DNA of 64,000 nt from Hymenoscyphus infarciens (taxonomy: Eukaryota > Ascomycota > Leotiomycetes > Helotiales > Helotiaceae): contig LLCB01000033.1 of the NCBI GenBank assembly GCA_001414345.1, positions 124,001-188,000 on the forward strand, read 5' to 3'. Shown one piece after another: positions 10,899-22,470 of this stretch (the stretch's first letter is position 1; each line of letters begins with the position of its first letter). The position numbers and the translations under genes were made by a program. The notes beneath the pieces were generated by a model. That model was not told where the DNA came from. It made no database searches and saw only the letters and a list, made by a program, of their open reading frames with translations.

Positions 10899-11594
10899 AT
10901 GCACGTCCTCCTCCTTGGAGCAACAGGACGTACAGGAAGTCAACTCCTCGATGCACTCCTCGAGAAAAATCATACAATCACAGCCCTAGTTCGCAACACA
11001 GAAGCTCTCACCTCGACTCTTTCACCTCACCAAGCCCCACACGTCACTACTATCTCGGGTTCACCTTCAAACCTAGCTGACATCAGAACCGCAATTATCT
11101 CCTCGCCCACACCACCGAAAGCAATTCTCGTCGCACTAGCCTCCCCAAGAAAATCAAACAGCCCTTTCTCTGCTCCCATCGGCCCATCAGATTTTATGCA
11201 ACAAGCACACAACAGTCTCCTGCTAGCAATGGCAAAATTCAAAATCACGAAACTCGTCACTCTCTCGGCTTTTGGGACAGGAAGTAGCAACTCGAATGTG
11301 TTTCTTCCTATGCGCGTTATCTTGAATCATGCCAATATTTCGATTGGATTCAAAGATCACAAGAAGGTTGAGGAGGTTGTTAGGAGTGATGAAACTGTGG
11401 CGGGGTTAGAATGGACTTTGGTGAGAGCGGTGATGTTGAGTGATGGTGAGGAGAAAGGAGTGAGAATATTTGGGGAGGAGGGGAAAGGAGTTGGGAGCCT
11501 GCCTAGCATCAGTAGAAAAAGCGTTGCTGCTTTCATGATTAGGTGCTTGGAAAGTGCAGAATGGAATGGGAAGACACCTGTGATTGCTGAGTGA
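10899..11594 (+). CDS. NmrA/SDR-like NAD(P)-binding protein
   Basis: Single-exon 231-residue protein starting at an ATG preceded by CAAA. Residues 3-14 carry the Rossmann dinucleotide motif LLLGATGRTGSQ (GxxGxxG) at the extreme N-terminus. TALVRN at the end of strand 2 and LVTLSAFGTG further on are typical of the NmrA/NAD(P)H-binding atypical SDR group, in which a Ser-Ala pair replaces the classic Tyr-x3-Lys. WTLVRAVMLSDG and a C-terminal SRKSVAAFMI helix fit the same fold. Length is normal for the small single-domain form. It may be a sensor or an oxidoreductase; sequence does not decide. No partner gene adjoins it. Confidence 0.85.
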   Translation: MHVLLLGATGRTGSQLLDALLEKNHTITALVRNTEALTSTLSPHQAPHVTTISGSPSNLADIRTAIISSPTPPKAILVALASPRKSNSPFSAPIGPSDFMQQAHNSLLLAMAKFKITKLVTLSAFGTGSSNSNVFLPMRVILNHANISIGFKDHKKVEEVVRSDETVAGLEWTLVRAVMLSDGEEKGVRIFGEEGKGVGSLPSISRKSVAAFMIRCLESAEWNGKTPVIAE

Positions 11595-12061
11595 GAGGTT
11601 GAGTTAGGCTGCAATATGTTCAGTTTGTAAAAAATGCGACAAGGACTGTTCGTAATTTATTTGGCTAGCATTTGAATCAATTATTAATGTACCAGGGCTC
11701 CATCGCCTGGCTCCTGCAAGTTACGCGTTATCCAACCACACCAAGCAATTTGAGACGAAACAACCAACTCTGGGCAGTATTCATATATGCACTTGCGGAA
11801 CGAATTCTTGACAATCAAAGTGACTGCACCTACATGACATGACATAAAAAGCACTACCATCACCTTCTTTCACACCCAACACACCGTCTCATCACCACCT
11901 CAATGGTGCACGTCGGTTGTCGCCCTGGCCCTGAGATGGCCCCACACTGACAACCACCGCCTCACCCTCAAATAAAAATCCCCCCCACTAAAAGTTCCAC
12001 ACCTTCATATGTCTGAATAAAGCGTTTCCTTCCAACAAATAAAAAGCAAAGCTGATATACA
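11595..12061. other. Intergenic, no gene seen
   Basis: Short spacer between the NmrA-like gene and the tRNA-like gene. Nothing recognised. Confidence 0.5.
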
Positions 12062-12165
12062 GGCCGGCTGGCTTAACTGGTAAAGCACCGCAGTGGGGCA
12101 ATTTTGGGTCTTGGTTAGCCTAGACGCTTCACTCGGCGATCAAAGTTCGAATCTTTGGCCGGCTG
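12062..12165 (+). tRNA. Intron-containing tRNA-like gene, isotype unresolved
   Basis: The acceptor arm GGCCGGC/GCCGGCT pairs over 7 bp with one G-U. The D-arm GCTT-AACTGGTA-AAGC forms a perfect 4-bp stem and supplies an A-box. The T-arm CAAAG-TTCGAAT-CTTTG forms a perfect 5-bp stem and supplies a B-box. The anticodon region is about 30 nt too long, implying an intron, but I cannot fit a clean 5-bp anticodon stem (best pairing CCG-AGTG with CACTCGG around a bulged C), so the isotype is not assigned. A run of T follows immediately. It could be a functional tRNA with an unusual intron or a recent pseudogene. Confidence 0.62.
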
Positions 12166-12171
12166 CTTCAA

Positions 12172-12177
12172 TTTTTT
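12172..12177 (+). terminator. RNA polymerase III T6 terminator
   Basis: Six consecutive T start 7 nt after the tRNA-like gene, the expected place for Pol III termination. Confidence 0.65.
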
Positions 12178-12810
12178 GGCACTTTTTACAACCTGTAGAG
12201 TGTAAGGAAGGTGTCGTTATTCTTTTTTTGTCAAGATCTTTTATGACGGTGTTGAATCTGCCGTGTTTGGTGTCTTTGTTTTGATGCTCGCTTAGATTTA
12301 GCAGAAGGGGAATTTAGAGCCGAACTTCTCCGGTCCGACTGGCGGTCCGGTCGTGTCGCAGTGGAGCAAGAGAGAACGCTCAGGTGTGGACGCGACAGCC
12401 CATGACTCTGAGAGCATTTCCATGATGTCTGGGAAGTTGGGAGAATTTGGATATTGGGCTGGTCATCCATTCAAACAAGCCTCGTCTAGTTTCCACAACT
12501 ATTTACAACATCCCTTGGGACTTGGTTCGTACCTAGTGCATGAATCACATTATGACCAAGATTGCCCAAAGTCCCAGTCAGAAAATCCAAAATCGAAATC
12601 CTGAAACTCCAAATTTCCACTTGGAATCTACAGGTGTCACATCAGCATCAATACCTCAATTCATTGGGGCAAACATACCTGATCAACTTGGTGCCACTGT
12701 GAAAGTGACAGAGGCTGCAGAATTACATTTTGATTCTTGGGTGGCATCATTATAACTGCTGGATTCCATCCTTTCATCGCTGGTGCACTGTTCTCTGGCT
12801 ATTTCATGTG
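12178..12810. other. Intergenic, no gene seen
   Basis: Spacer downstream of the minus-strand Zn2Cys6 gene. Overlapping short open frames carry no recognisable motif. Confidence 0.45.
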
Positions 12811-15150
12811 TCAGTACCATAAAGGACCTAAGGTATGAGATAACCCTACTTCTTTCTGGGATCCATTTTCAACTGGAGCAGCAGTAAGCTCTGGGGAAAT
12901 TTGTAGATCAGGCTTAGCTTTTCTACACGCGAAAAGTACTCGTTCCGTTCCTCGAATCATCATTTCTCTTCTTCCCTCAGGCGTGCCATCTGATCTCACA
13001 GATTGAAGGACGATAGACAAGGGCAGAATAGCCTTCAAGTCCGTCCCAAATTCTCCAAGTCTTTGCAGATGACTATTCAACGTGTTTTCGACTATCCGAG
13101 TAAGACTGTGCTTCGTCCATGGTGCAGAATCATCCAGCATACCGATACCGACCTCTCTATCTGGCGAATTGAATGATCGAATCTCGTAACACACCAGGAG
13201 AGATGATTGTGCGATGTCATCTTTGCATATTAGATGAAACAAATTCAGGTAGTCCTTGGATTTTATATCTCCTAGGTCCGCAACAGTCGGATCCAACGCG
13301 TCCAAGTGTGATAAAATCGCAATTGAACTTCTCAGAGCGCCTCTTCTGGCTTCTGGAAATCGTGAACCCTGTTCACTCATGGCAACCGTCCGGTATAAGG
13401 CAAGGGAAAACCGCCTGACAAAAACATCCAGCATTAAACTAGCGAACAAGGTATGTCGTTGCGTGCGCTGAGGTAACACATTTTGTAAATGAAAATGAAC
13501 TTCTGATTCAAGGTTTTTAGCCAACGCAATGAATTTTCCGGCATCCCTTTCAAGATTGACATTTCTTGATAGGACGTTTGCAATATCAAGCCGCTTCCTC
13601 TGAGATTTTGCAAGTATAATTTGCGGCAACGAATCGGTGTATTGATTGCTTGGATGCGATAATGGGTAATCTGTCATATCTTCGGTGATGTCTTGATCGT
13701 CGACGTTCTCTAACCCATCCACAAGATAAAAATCCGAGGATTGAATTGCGGGGGGTAGTCCAGCCGCAAGAGAAAACTGGAGGTCTAGTTCCACAATTGT
13801 CTGCCAAAGTTTTCTTCTCTGGATCTTTTCAAAAATAGACATTTCAAGTAAGTCTTCCGGATCACGATGAAGGCCAATTATCATAGCCATGCGAACAAGG
13901 CTCCCGGAATCTCTCCATATCTTTGAATTGGAAGCCATATTGAGCTTTCGAGCTATTAGCACAAGAGTTTCGGTCCGCAAGGCATGTAATGTGAGCCTCT
14001 GCTTCCCTTTCAGTCCTTCGAGCCCTAGAAGATGGGGAGTTAGTAGTGGTCTATCAAGAAAAATCTCTGGATTGGATACAGGATAATGCTGGAGTTCGGA
14101 GTTGCTTTAAGAACGATCCAAGAGAAATTGGAAAGTGGGAGAACGATATCCCCATTACCTACAACGCTTTGTAAGTTCGGAATATCCAGCAAGCTTTTCA
14201 GATGGCAATTGAACAGACTTAGGTTCATTCGTATCGGACAATCGGGAGGTTATTGAAAGAACATTTAATAACTGAGGCAGAGCAGCTTCTGGAAAGTTGG
14301 CAGGTAAAGCAGCTTGGGTCTCCCGCGCTGTCTTGATAGCCTGACATTGCCTCAAAAAGGTTGGGAAATGTAAAACTCTCAAGATGTTTTCCATATTAGA
14401 AACAAACCTGCTAGTAAGAAGGTCGATGACTGGATCCTCTGGTAGAGCATTCATCATTTCCATCAGTATCGAATCGTGATTCTGGTGATAATTTTGAGCC
14501 TGTCCCGTTTTGTGGCTGAAGGCTCCTTGAAACAGCATGAGTTCCTTCACCGTACCAGATAAATCTGGGTCTTTGAAACTTGACTTTAGAAAGTTCTTTT
14601 CGGCTTCAAACTAAGTATCGAGAGTCAGCAAAGAAATCGTTCGTCGCGGTTTGGTTACAGGAGAGGAGGCATCGAGAGGGAGATATCCTACATGATCCAG
14701 TAGAGCCATTCGATCGACAAGTCCAACGTATTTCGAATAGGTGCCCTTGCCGTTTACTTGTATTTTGCCCAATGGTGTTGACCTTGTATCTTCGGAGGTA
14801 ACTTGAACTCCCAATAGTCCCCCACGCGTGTTTTCCAGGTCCCCACCGTTCGTACCCGGAAAGCCATTGCCCACCAACCCGGATCCGACACGGCTTCCCC
14901 ATGATGCTAGTGCTGAAACTTCTACTCTGGGATGCTTGTTGCCTTTTCTTTCCCAATCTTCCTCTGCTTCGTTTGATCCGGTTGGTCCGCTAGCAAATTG
15001 GCAAAGAGTCTCCCGACCCATCTTTTTACATTGCATGCATGGCTGAATCCTATCGCACTTGAGTTTTTTTCTCCGACACTCTAGACAGCTCTTGGTTGGC
15101 CTTGCTCTCTTCCGATTGACGTCGGACGGGGTTGGTGAAGCAGACGTCAT
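12811..15150 (-). CDS. Zn2Cys6 transcription factor with fungal-specific TF domain
   Basis: Three exons (15150-14692, 14610-14163, 14024-12811) give 706 residues, a normal length. The N-terminal cluster CLECRRKKLKCDR continues with C-x5-C-x2-C-x8-C, preceded by basic residues. A low-complexity linker follows, then the fungal-specific regulatory domain: HFPTFLRQC, LTLHALRTETLVLIARKLNM, GSLVRMAMIIGLHRDPE and RRKLWQTIVELDLQFSLAAGLPPAI are the classic middle-homology helices. The 14162 splice donor is chosen because the alternative 4 nt away breaks frame. It is a nuclear DNA-binding regulator with unknown targets, and it does not adjoin an obvious pathway. Confidence 0.88.
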
Positions 15151-15930
15151 GGAGATAACCCGAAGAGGAAATAGGTACCGGATTTCGGAGAAGTCCAGCT
15201 ATTTACAAGCTTGTCTGAAATGGTTTTATATACTCACTTTGTACCCGTGAGATGATGATATAGCAAGTAATTAAGCCAGAGTAAAGACGAAACAGGTAAA
15301 GGAGGTTGCAAGTTGGATGTAAGTTTGAGGCGAGGAAATGTCGGCTTTCGGGGATCGTTATTAACCGGCTTGGTGGAAACCTTTGAAACAACAATGGAAG
15401 TGATAGTTCGTACTACTTTTGAGAAAATTGATATGATAACAACAACTGATGTTAAAAGTACGTGGATATTAAAATTCATGGATCATTGGGTATTTGAAAT
15501 TTTAAAAGTACAGCGGCACCAATGGCTCCGGGTTTCTCGGCATGCCGACGGGCTTGATCAGCACGTGTCCTAACGATTACTAACCATTCTGGAAAATGTT
15601 GCTACTGATAATAAAGCAGAAATTTAAGACTGGCAGAGGGTTGTCTCTTTATATCAGGCGAAATCTGACCCAGTTGAGGATCTTTGGTCCCCAATCCACG
15701 TGACTAACTCGCTCAGGTCACCTGCACACCTATTGTATACATTGGTCAAGGAGTAACGGACTAAACACGGAAACCTATAGTCTTCGATTGAAAATCAAGC
15801 GTCTGATGTATTGGCCTACTAATGAAAATAATGGAATTGCGATAGTCCTTAAAACTCTATGTCTCCTCTTTGGTCTTCAGTTCTTCAGCTTATTCATCGT
15901 AAAAGAATATTTTCTTTCTCTAACTCCCCG
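15151..15930. other. Intergenic, no gene seen
   Basis: Promoter side of the Zn2Cys6 gene and 3' side of the HET remains. Open frames up to 86 residues have no motif. Confidence 0.4.
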
Positions 15931-16795
15931 TTATTCATTTGATGGATTGCCTCCCCACTGATTGCGCCTTGTATAGCACCAGCCAATGACAATGTAATGT
16001 TCACCCTGTTCACTCGGAACGTAAGGAGTGGCTGCTCCAAATAGAATCGAAACCTTATCGCCACAGACCAGTGCTTTGGGGCCTAATCCAAAGTATCCCT
16101 TTGTCGTGCCGAATAATTTATGGTGTAAAAGCGCAATTCCTGTAACGTTTCCAGAAAATGGCTTTGCACGTTTGCTAGCGACGAGACATGGGAGCCGGTC
16201 TAAGAAGACATCTGAATAATTGGGTACTTCGTATGGAGCCATTACGATTATCTAAATGAAAGCGTGGAGATAGGGTTTACCTGTGGGGTAGTTCTGAGCC
16301 CAATTGGCATTGGTAGTGTCAACACTCCACATGTTTTCTGGTTGTGCAAATGCAAATCCCGTCCATCATCATATATCCAAGCTCATCATTCTCCTCACGC
16401 TTCCCAATCCGTGCAATGACAAATTCGGCATTGGCATATAAATTTCTCATACTCTTGACTTGTTCTGCTCGTTCATCAAGGTCATTTTAATTTATGCAAA
16501 TAGCATCCACCCAAAACAGAACCGGGTAATCGAACTGTGACGTGAGTGCTTTCAAAGCCTCGAGCAGATTTGACTTCACCCAGAAAGTCTGGCCATTGAG
16601 GCGAATTGCTGCTTTATTTGAGGTATCACCCCAGGTATATGATAGAGCGCGATATCCTTTGGTTTCAACCAAGAAGCTTTGGTGATATTGGGGTAGACAC
16701 ATGGGCACCATGTGTTGGTTCCCCAGGGTCTGAGATTCAAAATCCAGGTCATCCAACACTTTGGGATAAGACGTGGAAAAGTGGTTCAAAACCAT
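15931..16795 (-). pseudogene. HET-domain (heterokaryon incompatibility) gene remnant
   Basis: 16795-16490 encodes the start of a HET domain: YRALSYTWGD, IRLNGQTFWVKSNLLEAL, then FWVDAICIN. The next codon is TAA (16489-16487) where the family has Gln (INQND), and the frame then continues as NDLDERAEQVKSMRNLYANAEFVI, so a CAA-to-TAA change has broken it. At 16242-15931, in another frame, lies a typical HET C-terminus (GYFGLGPKALVCGDKVSILFGA, YIVIGWCY). The several hundred residues that normally separate the two parts are missing. HET proteins trigger cell death on non-self recognition; this copy looks inactive. Confidence 0.75.
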
Positions 16796-17130
16796 CAGAA
16801 GAACCTGCAGATGCTATCAAGAAACTTATTTTCAAAGCAGCTCCAGCACGGGGTATTTGCCCAGAAACAGACGCTGTCTAGAACCGCGAAATATTCTTGT
16901 GGGGTACGTGCTTTGGTGGCTTGATAGCTTGGTTGTTTCTATCAAGAGAAGTGTTGTCGTTGAATTTGAACTCCCAAAATGAGGAAGATCCCCCACGTGA
17001 ACCATTCGGTTAGCCTTCATCCGAGATTACGGCGGCCATCTCCTCTGAAGACCACTTCCCCTCCTATGCATCTCCGCCCCACAGGAATCGCGGAACAAAT
17101 CTGACATACAGCCTGCAGTGCATTGCCACT

Positions 17131-17502
17131 TTATATCAATTTGTCCACGGGTTCAGCAAAAATGTGTGCTATACTAGGAAAGAAACCTTCTGCAAGGAAT
17201 TGGATTGGGACATAGTTCTGCTCGGCTAACTCGATACCATGTAGTCGATCACGTTCATTCGTCGTATATAGATATATTATGTTGGACCGCGGGTAAGCGA
17301 GGGCAAAATGCATGTAAACACAATCAGCACCCCGCGAACATGACCAATTACCGACCTTCCGATATATCAATATTTCAATAAAGTCGAGAACAGACAAATT
17401 GACGACGTGGGTGACAGAGGCGACTTGTTGAAGCGGATCCTTGAACGCTGATGGGAGATTCAATACATAAAAAGTGGTGTGGGCCCCCTTAAAAGATCTC
17501 AA
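17131..17502 (-). pseudogene. Possible fragment of a HET-family middle region
   Basis: A 123-residue frame whose centre, LDFIEILIYRK...CSRGADCVYMHFALA, loosely resembles the region after the HET domain (usually ...CTDPRDxVYAxLALA). It lies upstream of the HET remnant on the same strand, so it would be a piece of another copy. Similarity is by eye only; it may be an unrelated chance frame. Confidence 0.3.
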
Positions 17503-17677
17503 CTGAGAGACCTTCTCAACCTAACTAAACCTATGATATCATTTTCGTCACAACTACTAAACAAGAGACGACCTTTTCACCTTTGCTGTGCGTTATATAC
17601 TACAAGAACACTTGGTTTCCAATCCAGCATCTCTCGTAAATGCACTCATCTTGCAACACCCCACATCTTTAACAACC

Positions 17678-19236
17678 ATGTCGTCACTGAGAACTTTGCT
17701 TTCTTTCTTTCTTGTTGTTCTCCGCCAGTTCACCTCTACCAACGCGTTGTTTCAAGCACCTGCTCTTCCTGGAGCCCAATTTATCAGCGCATCTGACAGA
17801 ATATACACAGCCGATCAAACTTCCAATACTGTCACTGTTATCAAGCCTCTTACAAACGAAGTTCTTGGGACAATCGCCTTGGGAAAAGCACGCTTGACTG
17901 ATGAACTGAATCCACAATACCTTTCTGTCATCAGCAGCCATGGTCTGGGGTTTTCTCTTGATGGAAAATATCTCAGCCACGTGAGTGTTGGAACAAATAC
18001 AGTCACAGTCATTCGAACTCGCAACAACAGCATTGTCTCACAAACTACTGTTGATCGGGCATCACACGAGTCTTTCTTCGCACATGATGGCTGTACTGTT
18101 TGGGTGGCTTGTAGGGGCACAAAATATGTTGATCTCGTGAATGGTATGAGAGGCGGAGTTATTGATAGGATCCAAACTGATAGTGGACCAAGCAAGGTTC
18201 TCTTCAGTCCAAATGGCACACTTGCATATGTAAATCACATACGTGAGTTACTTTCTTCTTAGACACAATATTTTGGATGCTTGCAGAACCAGACTTAGTA
18301 GACTCGAGCTCCAAATCGTCAAGGGACCGGATAAGCTGACCATTCCCAGAATCTCCAACCATCAAAATTATCGATGTTCAATCGCAAAAAGTCATTGACA
18401 CCATCACTGGCCTAGCCGACATTTTTTCCTCCGACATGATGATCTCTGCAGATGGCCTTCGACTCTGGGCAGTCCACAAGCAGGCCGGAAAAACAAGCAT
18501 CATCGACCTTGAACAGCGGAAAGTTATTGCGATACTCAATACCGGAGTCGAGAGTAACCACCCCAACTTTGCAATTATCAACGGCACTACGCATGCCTTC
18601 ATCACTGTAGCATCTTCCAACCAAACTCAAGTCTGGCGCCAGGCATTGCCATCGGATAAACCTACCTTCGTCAAATCGATACAAGCCTCAGGAATTGAAC
18701 CGCATGGAATTTGGGGAAGTCCGGATAACACACGAATGTACTGGGTCAATGAACATAGCGACACCATGGACGTTCTAGACACTTCATCTCTCGAAGTCAT
18801 CGCCTCCATCCCAGTTGGTCAAGAATCACAAGCGCTTGTCTACGTCGCAGGTGCTGTCCCCAATAATGCAACTGGAACCGAAGGTCTCACTCAACAAGGA
18901 CTTGGAAAGCGGTGTGAGAATCGCCTCGTCAGTGTCACCAATTCAACAACAGCAACCGCTCTGTTCACAATTCGTCAATTGGACGGTCTGGATATGGTTC
19001 AAATTATTGGGAGAACATTACTGATGAATCAGACGTACGTGGCGACTGCAGCATGCAAAGCATGCAATGGTGGACGCCTGCAGCTTGTGTCGTTCAAGGC
19101 TACCCAACCCATGTCAGACAAGGAGGGTTGTGCAGTTGCGCCACAAGTATTGAGCTTCTTGCCATTCTTTGAAAATTACGATATTGAAAGTATTCAACTT
19201 GAGAAGGCATACAAAAATGGGTGGACACGTGCATGA
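17678..19236 (+). CDS. Secreted YVTN-type beta-propeller protein
   Basis: Two exons (17678-18242, 18350-19236) joined by a 107-nt intron with branch GCTGAC give 483 residues. An N-terminal signal peptide is clear (MSSLRTLLSFFLVVLRQF). The body has repeated blades with YVTN-like signatures: RIYTADQTSNTVTVIKPLTNEVLGTI, GTNTVTVIRTRNNSIV, PTIKIIDVQSQKVIDTI and DTMDVLDTSSLEVIASIPVGQ. These are typical of the surface-layer/quinoprotein-like 40-residue repeat propellers. Several N-x-T/S sites are present. There is no catalytic signature, so the role is probably extracellular binding or an uncharacterised lactonase-like function. It lies next to HET debris without an operon-like partner. Confidence 0.82.
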
Positions 19237-20566
19237 CTTTTTATTCGGGCTAAGGTCTAGAGGGACTGTGGGAAGGTAGAGGTCTAGTGCTTGGATGGAA
19301 AGTTTAGAATTTGAGATAAAAGTCCGGTGGTTGCGCTGCGTTTCCTGGCGAACTCTTGAGATTTCCTTTTTTCCTTGTCACACCAATTAGATGAGTTCAA
19401 CCCTATTCAAGCAGCATGCGTAGAATCAAGATGTAGTCTTTAGGGTTCGTAAAATAACCTCTTCATCAACAAGGCACAATCCAAGTGATTATCCCAATGT
19501 GGGGGGCAGTCGAGCCAACCATTTCATCATATCAAGAAGCCATGGTAACAAGCATTACATGCAATAGACCCCTGCCGCTTTGGATCACAGTATCTTTCGT
19601 GGTTGGGTTGAAGCTAAGCTCTTTCCACATATATAACCCTGCAGCGTGCTGAATCAGTAACTGGTTCCATACAACCGGTACAGACCAGTAATTCAGTCCT
19701 ACCTAGCTACTATGTTCAACATCGTCAACTGACTAGCAGAATTTACGGGGTGTTGGAACCGAGATCCCCTTTCTTAACTCGCTTGGATGATCTAAACTTG
19801 GTTTTATCCCTTTTACACCCTTTTTACCCCCCACGAAATATCCCCGACCCTGTCAAGATGGTTCTCGTGGGTGGTTTGTATATCTTTCGGGTGAGATGCG
19901 TTATGAAAACTTTCTTTACAAGTGAGTATAAGCCACAAGCCACAAGTTCATGAATTCGTGTAACTCAACCAGTTAATCTATCCCCTCATCAATTGCTGCG
20001 GGGTTTTTTACGTGCTTGAAGACTTCATTAAGACCTGCCGTTTGTGTTACCCCAAATGCGTCCTTTTGTCTCAATTATCTCTCCTGTCGTAGAACACTCT
20101 GCTTCTCTCGTTATTCATTGGCCAAACTTTGAAGAAAGGTTACTGATTCAAATTTTCCCTATCGCAATGACTGCATCGATATTCATGAAGTATAACTAAT
20201 TTGTCATTAACAGCCAGGAAAACGAATACCTTGGTTGTACGGATGTGCGGCCAAGTGTTCCTGAACACATGGTGAGCGGTACTGCATTATGCGAGCGACT
20301 CGATATAGAACCCATGTACAGTACGATAGATCGACTCGGATGCATGTCTTCGGCAAGCAGACCTGTTTCTTTCTTTGCCAAAATCCCGACATCGATTATT
20401 TATTTGCGATTTTAGTAACAACATCAATGATTACCCCTTTAACCTTCTCCCACTCTTCATCATCCTCGCCTTCAAATCTAGCCATCGCACCATGTGTCCT
20501 ATTCATGTAGATAACATTAGACTCTCCGTCTCTCTCTGGTCTCACCACTTTTGCCTAGAAAACAGA
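19237..20566. other. Intergenic, no gene seen
   Basis: Between the beta-propeller gene and the 3' end of the hydrolase. Only short open frames without motifs. Confidence 0.45.
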
Positions 20567-21424
20567 TCATCTCATTAGCTCAGTCCTCACAATCCCAACT
20601 CCAAGCCCTGAAGTCGTCAAATATTCAAGACTCCACCTCTCAATCTAAAGTGAAGAAGAAAAAAGAAAGAATAAAGAACTCACCCCACCTCCCTGTCCAT
20701 CCCCCTCCCTAAACCATCTCACATCCCACCTCCTCATCTCAACTTTCCTCTCAAACCCCTCCTCGCTTCCTTTCAACCATTCAACCTCCCACCTCACCCC
20801 CCTCATCTCTTCACTCAACTCCTCATCCTTAACACCCTCCAAAGCTCCAACTAAATTTCCCCATCCACTCCCCTTCGCTACACCGAAAAAAAGAATACCG
20901 GCCGTTACCTCCCCGAGCCACTCATTTTTCTGGCTAGCTAACAAGCCTTGCAGGAGAGAACCACCGAAGGAGTGGGCAATGAAAAGGAGTGGTTTATTTT
21001 GGTTTGTGGTTTGAAAAGCAAAAATTTGCTGTCCTAAAAACTCTACGATTTTTTCACTCCCAAGTCGTACCTCATCTTCCTTCCCATACTGAAAGGAAAG
21101 GACTCTTACATCTTTTCCATTTGAGCTCTCGAGGTTGTGGAATACAGAAGGAAGGAGATCTTGGAGCCAGAAGCAATTGCTTGGTTGGTGGGTAAAACTA
21201 TTACGGTAATGTCCTGTGTGGCCGTGGAGGACTATGAGGCTGGTTGAGTTAGTAGTACTCTGGTATGTAGACAATTACGAAGGGGGAAGGGTGAGCTACT
21301 CAATTTCGGGATTGGGATCTGAATATATTGTGTGGAGAGCTAGAGTGTGTTGTTTTTCTGTTGGGGGGTCTGAAGTTTTGGAGGGATGGAATTTCGAGAT
21401 GAGTTTTTGGCGAAGTTTTTTCAT
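20567..21424 (-). CDS. Small alpha/beta hydrolase resembling the N-terminal module of fungal NLR-like proteins
   Basis: Exons 21424-21300 and 21239-20684 are joined by a 60-nt intron with a textbook CTAAC branch site. They restore an ATG start and the linker PNPEI-DLIVLHGHTGH. Features are strand 1 LIVLHGHTGH, CFWLQDLLP, RVLSFQYG and the nucleophile elbow AHSFGGS (Ser about residue 132), as in DUF676/SERAC1-type lipases. Those often precede NACHT, ankyrin or TPR domains in fungal NLR-like proteins; here nothing follows. The 3' end is ambiguous: reading through gives a stop at 20645 (239 residues), while a 39-nt intron (20683-20645) gives an exon to 20567 (252 residues). No acidic and His catalytic residues are confidently placed. 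Confidence 0.65.
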
Positions 21425-22470
21425 AGTTGGATGGTTGTGTAGATAGTGTTTTGACTTTCAGGAAGATGTCGATAGGAAGTTTGGCATGAACGAATGGAAG
21501 GAAGTTTAGCATGAATGAATGGATGGATGAAGGGAAACGACGAGAAATATCTGAAACACGTTGCTGCCTAGCCGCCCACCAGTGATAAATTGACAGTTCA
21601 AACCCAACTCTCAGAATCAAAGTTCTCCTCGTCTCGTCGTCTCATCGTGCCTTTTCAAGCAGGGAACGTCCTCTCTTTCAGCACGGAATTAAAGGTACTA
21701 GCCCTGAGCAAAGTAGGGAGCATTCATACCATCCCTCAACCTGGAAGAGCCTTGCTTCTATATCGCAAAGATGTTATCTCTATCAAGGAATTTCATAATC
21801 GCGGAGAAGTAGCCCTCAAATATTAGTTACGGTGGTTGGTACCGCTGCAAAGAAAGACTTGAGTGTTTGATGTAAAGAACAAGAACAAGAAAACCTTTTT
21901 ATTTATCTTCCTCGAAGATGCCCCAAAGTGGGTTTCCTAGCCAAATATCAAGCGAGTAGATGACAGCAAGTAAGCTAACGATTAGCAAGCAAACAAAAAG
22001 GACCGAGTAAGCCATCAATTATCCAGTAAGCCAAACAAAGCATTTGGTAAAATGAATAAGCGGTAGAATTCTCCCACTTTTGTCGCAGTCTAATTAGAAA
22101 GCTCAGAGGGCGAAGAGAGGGATGGATTGGGCCTTGTTCTGTTACCCTGCTTGAGTTCTCCCAACCAGCAAATAGATCTGTATATGAGGAAATGAACCCA
22201 CACCGTCGCGCGAAGCATGCTGGATTGGAGCATTACCTGCCATTTCGTATTGTTTTCCACAAACGACACCCTCGAATTTCCACGAACCACACTACCATGC
22301 ATAGCCCGTCACGACGTCACGAACCACATCGAAATAGTCAATGCAGAAAACTCCAGAAACCATCGTAGTCTTAAGATCGCCATTTGATGCCATGCTATAA
22401 TACACCCTTGCCATCCATTGATAACCCTCTGCACGCCAGATACCCGAGAAAGCAGAAAAACAGACAAATT
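21425..22470. other. Intergenic, no gene seen
   Basis: Spacer between the hydrolase promoter and the proteasome subunit 3' end. No supported gene. Confidence 0.45.
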
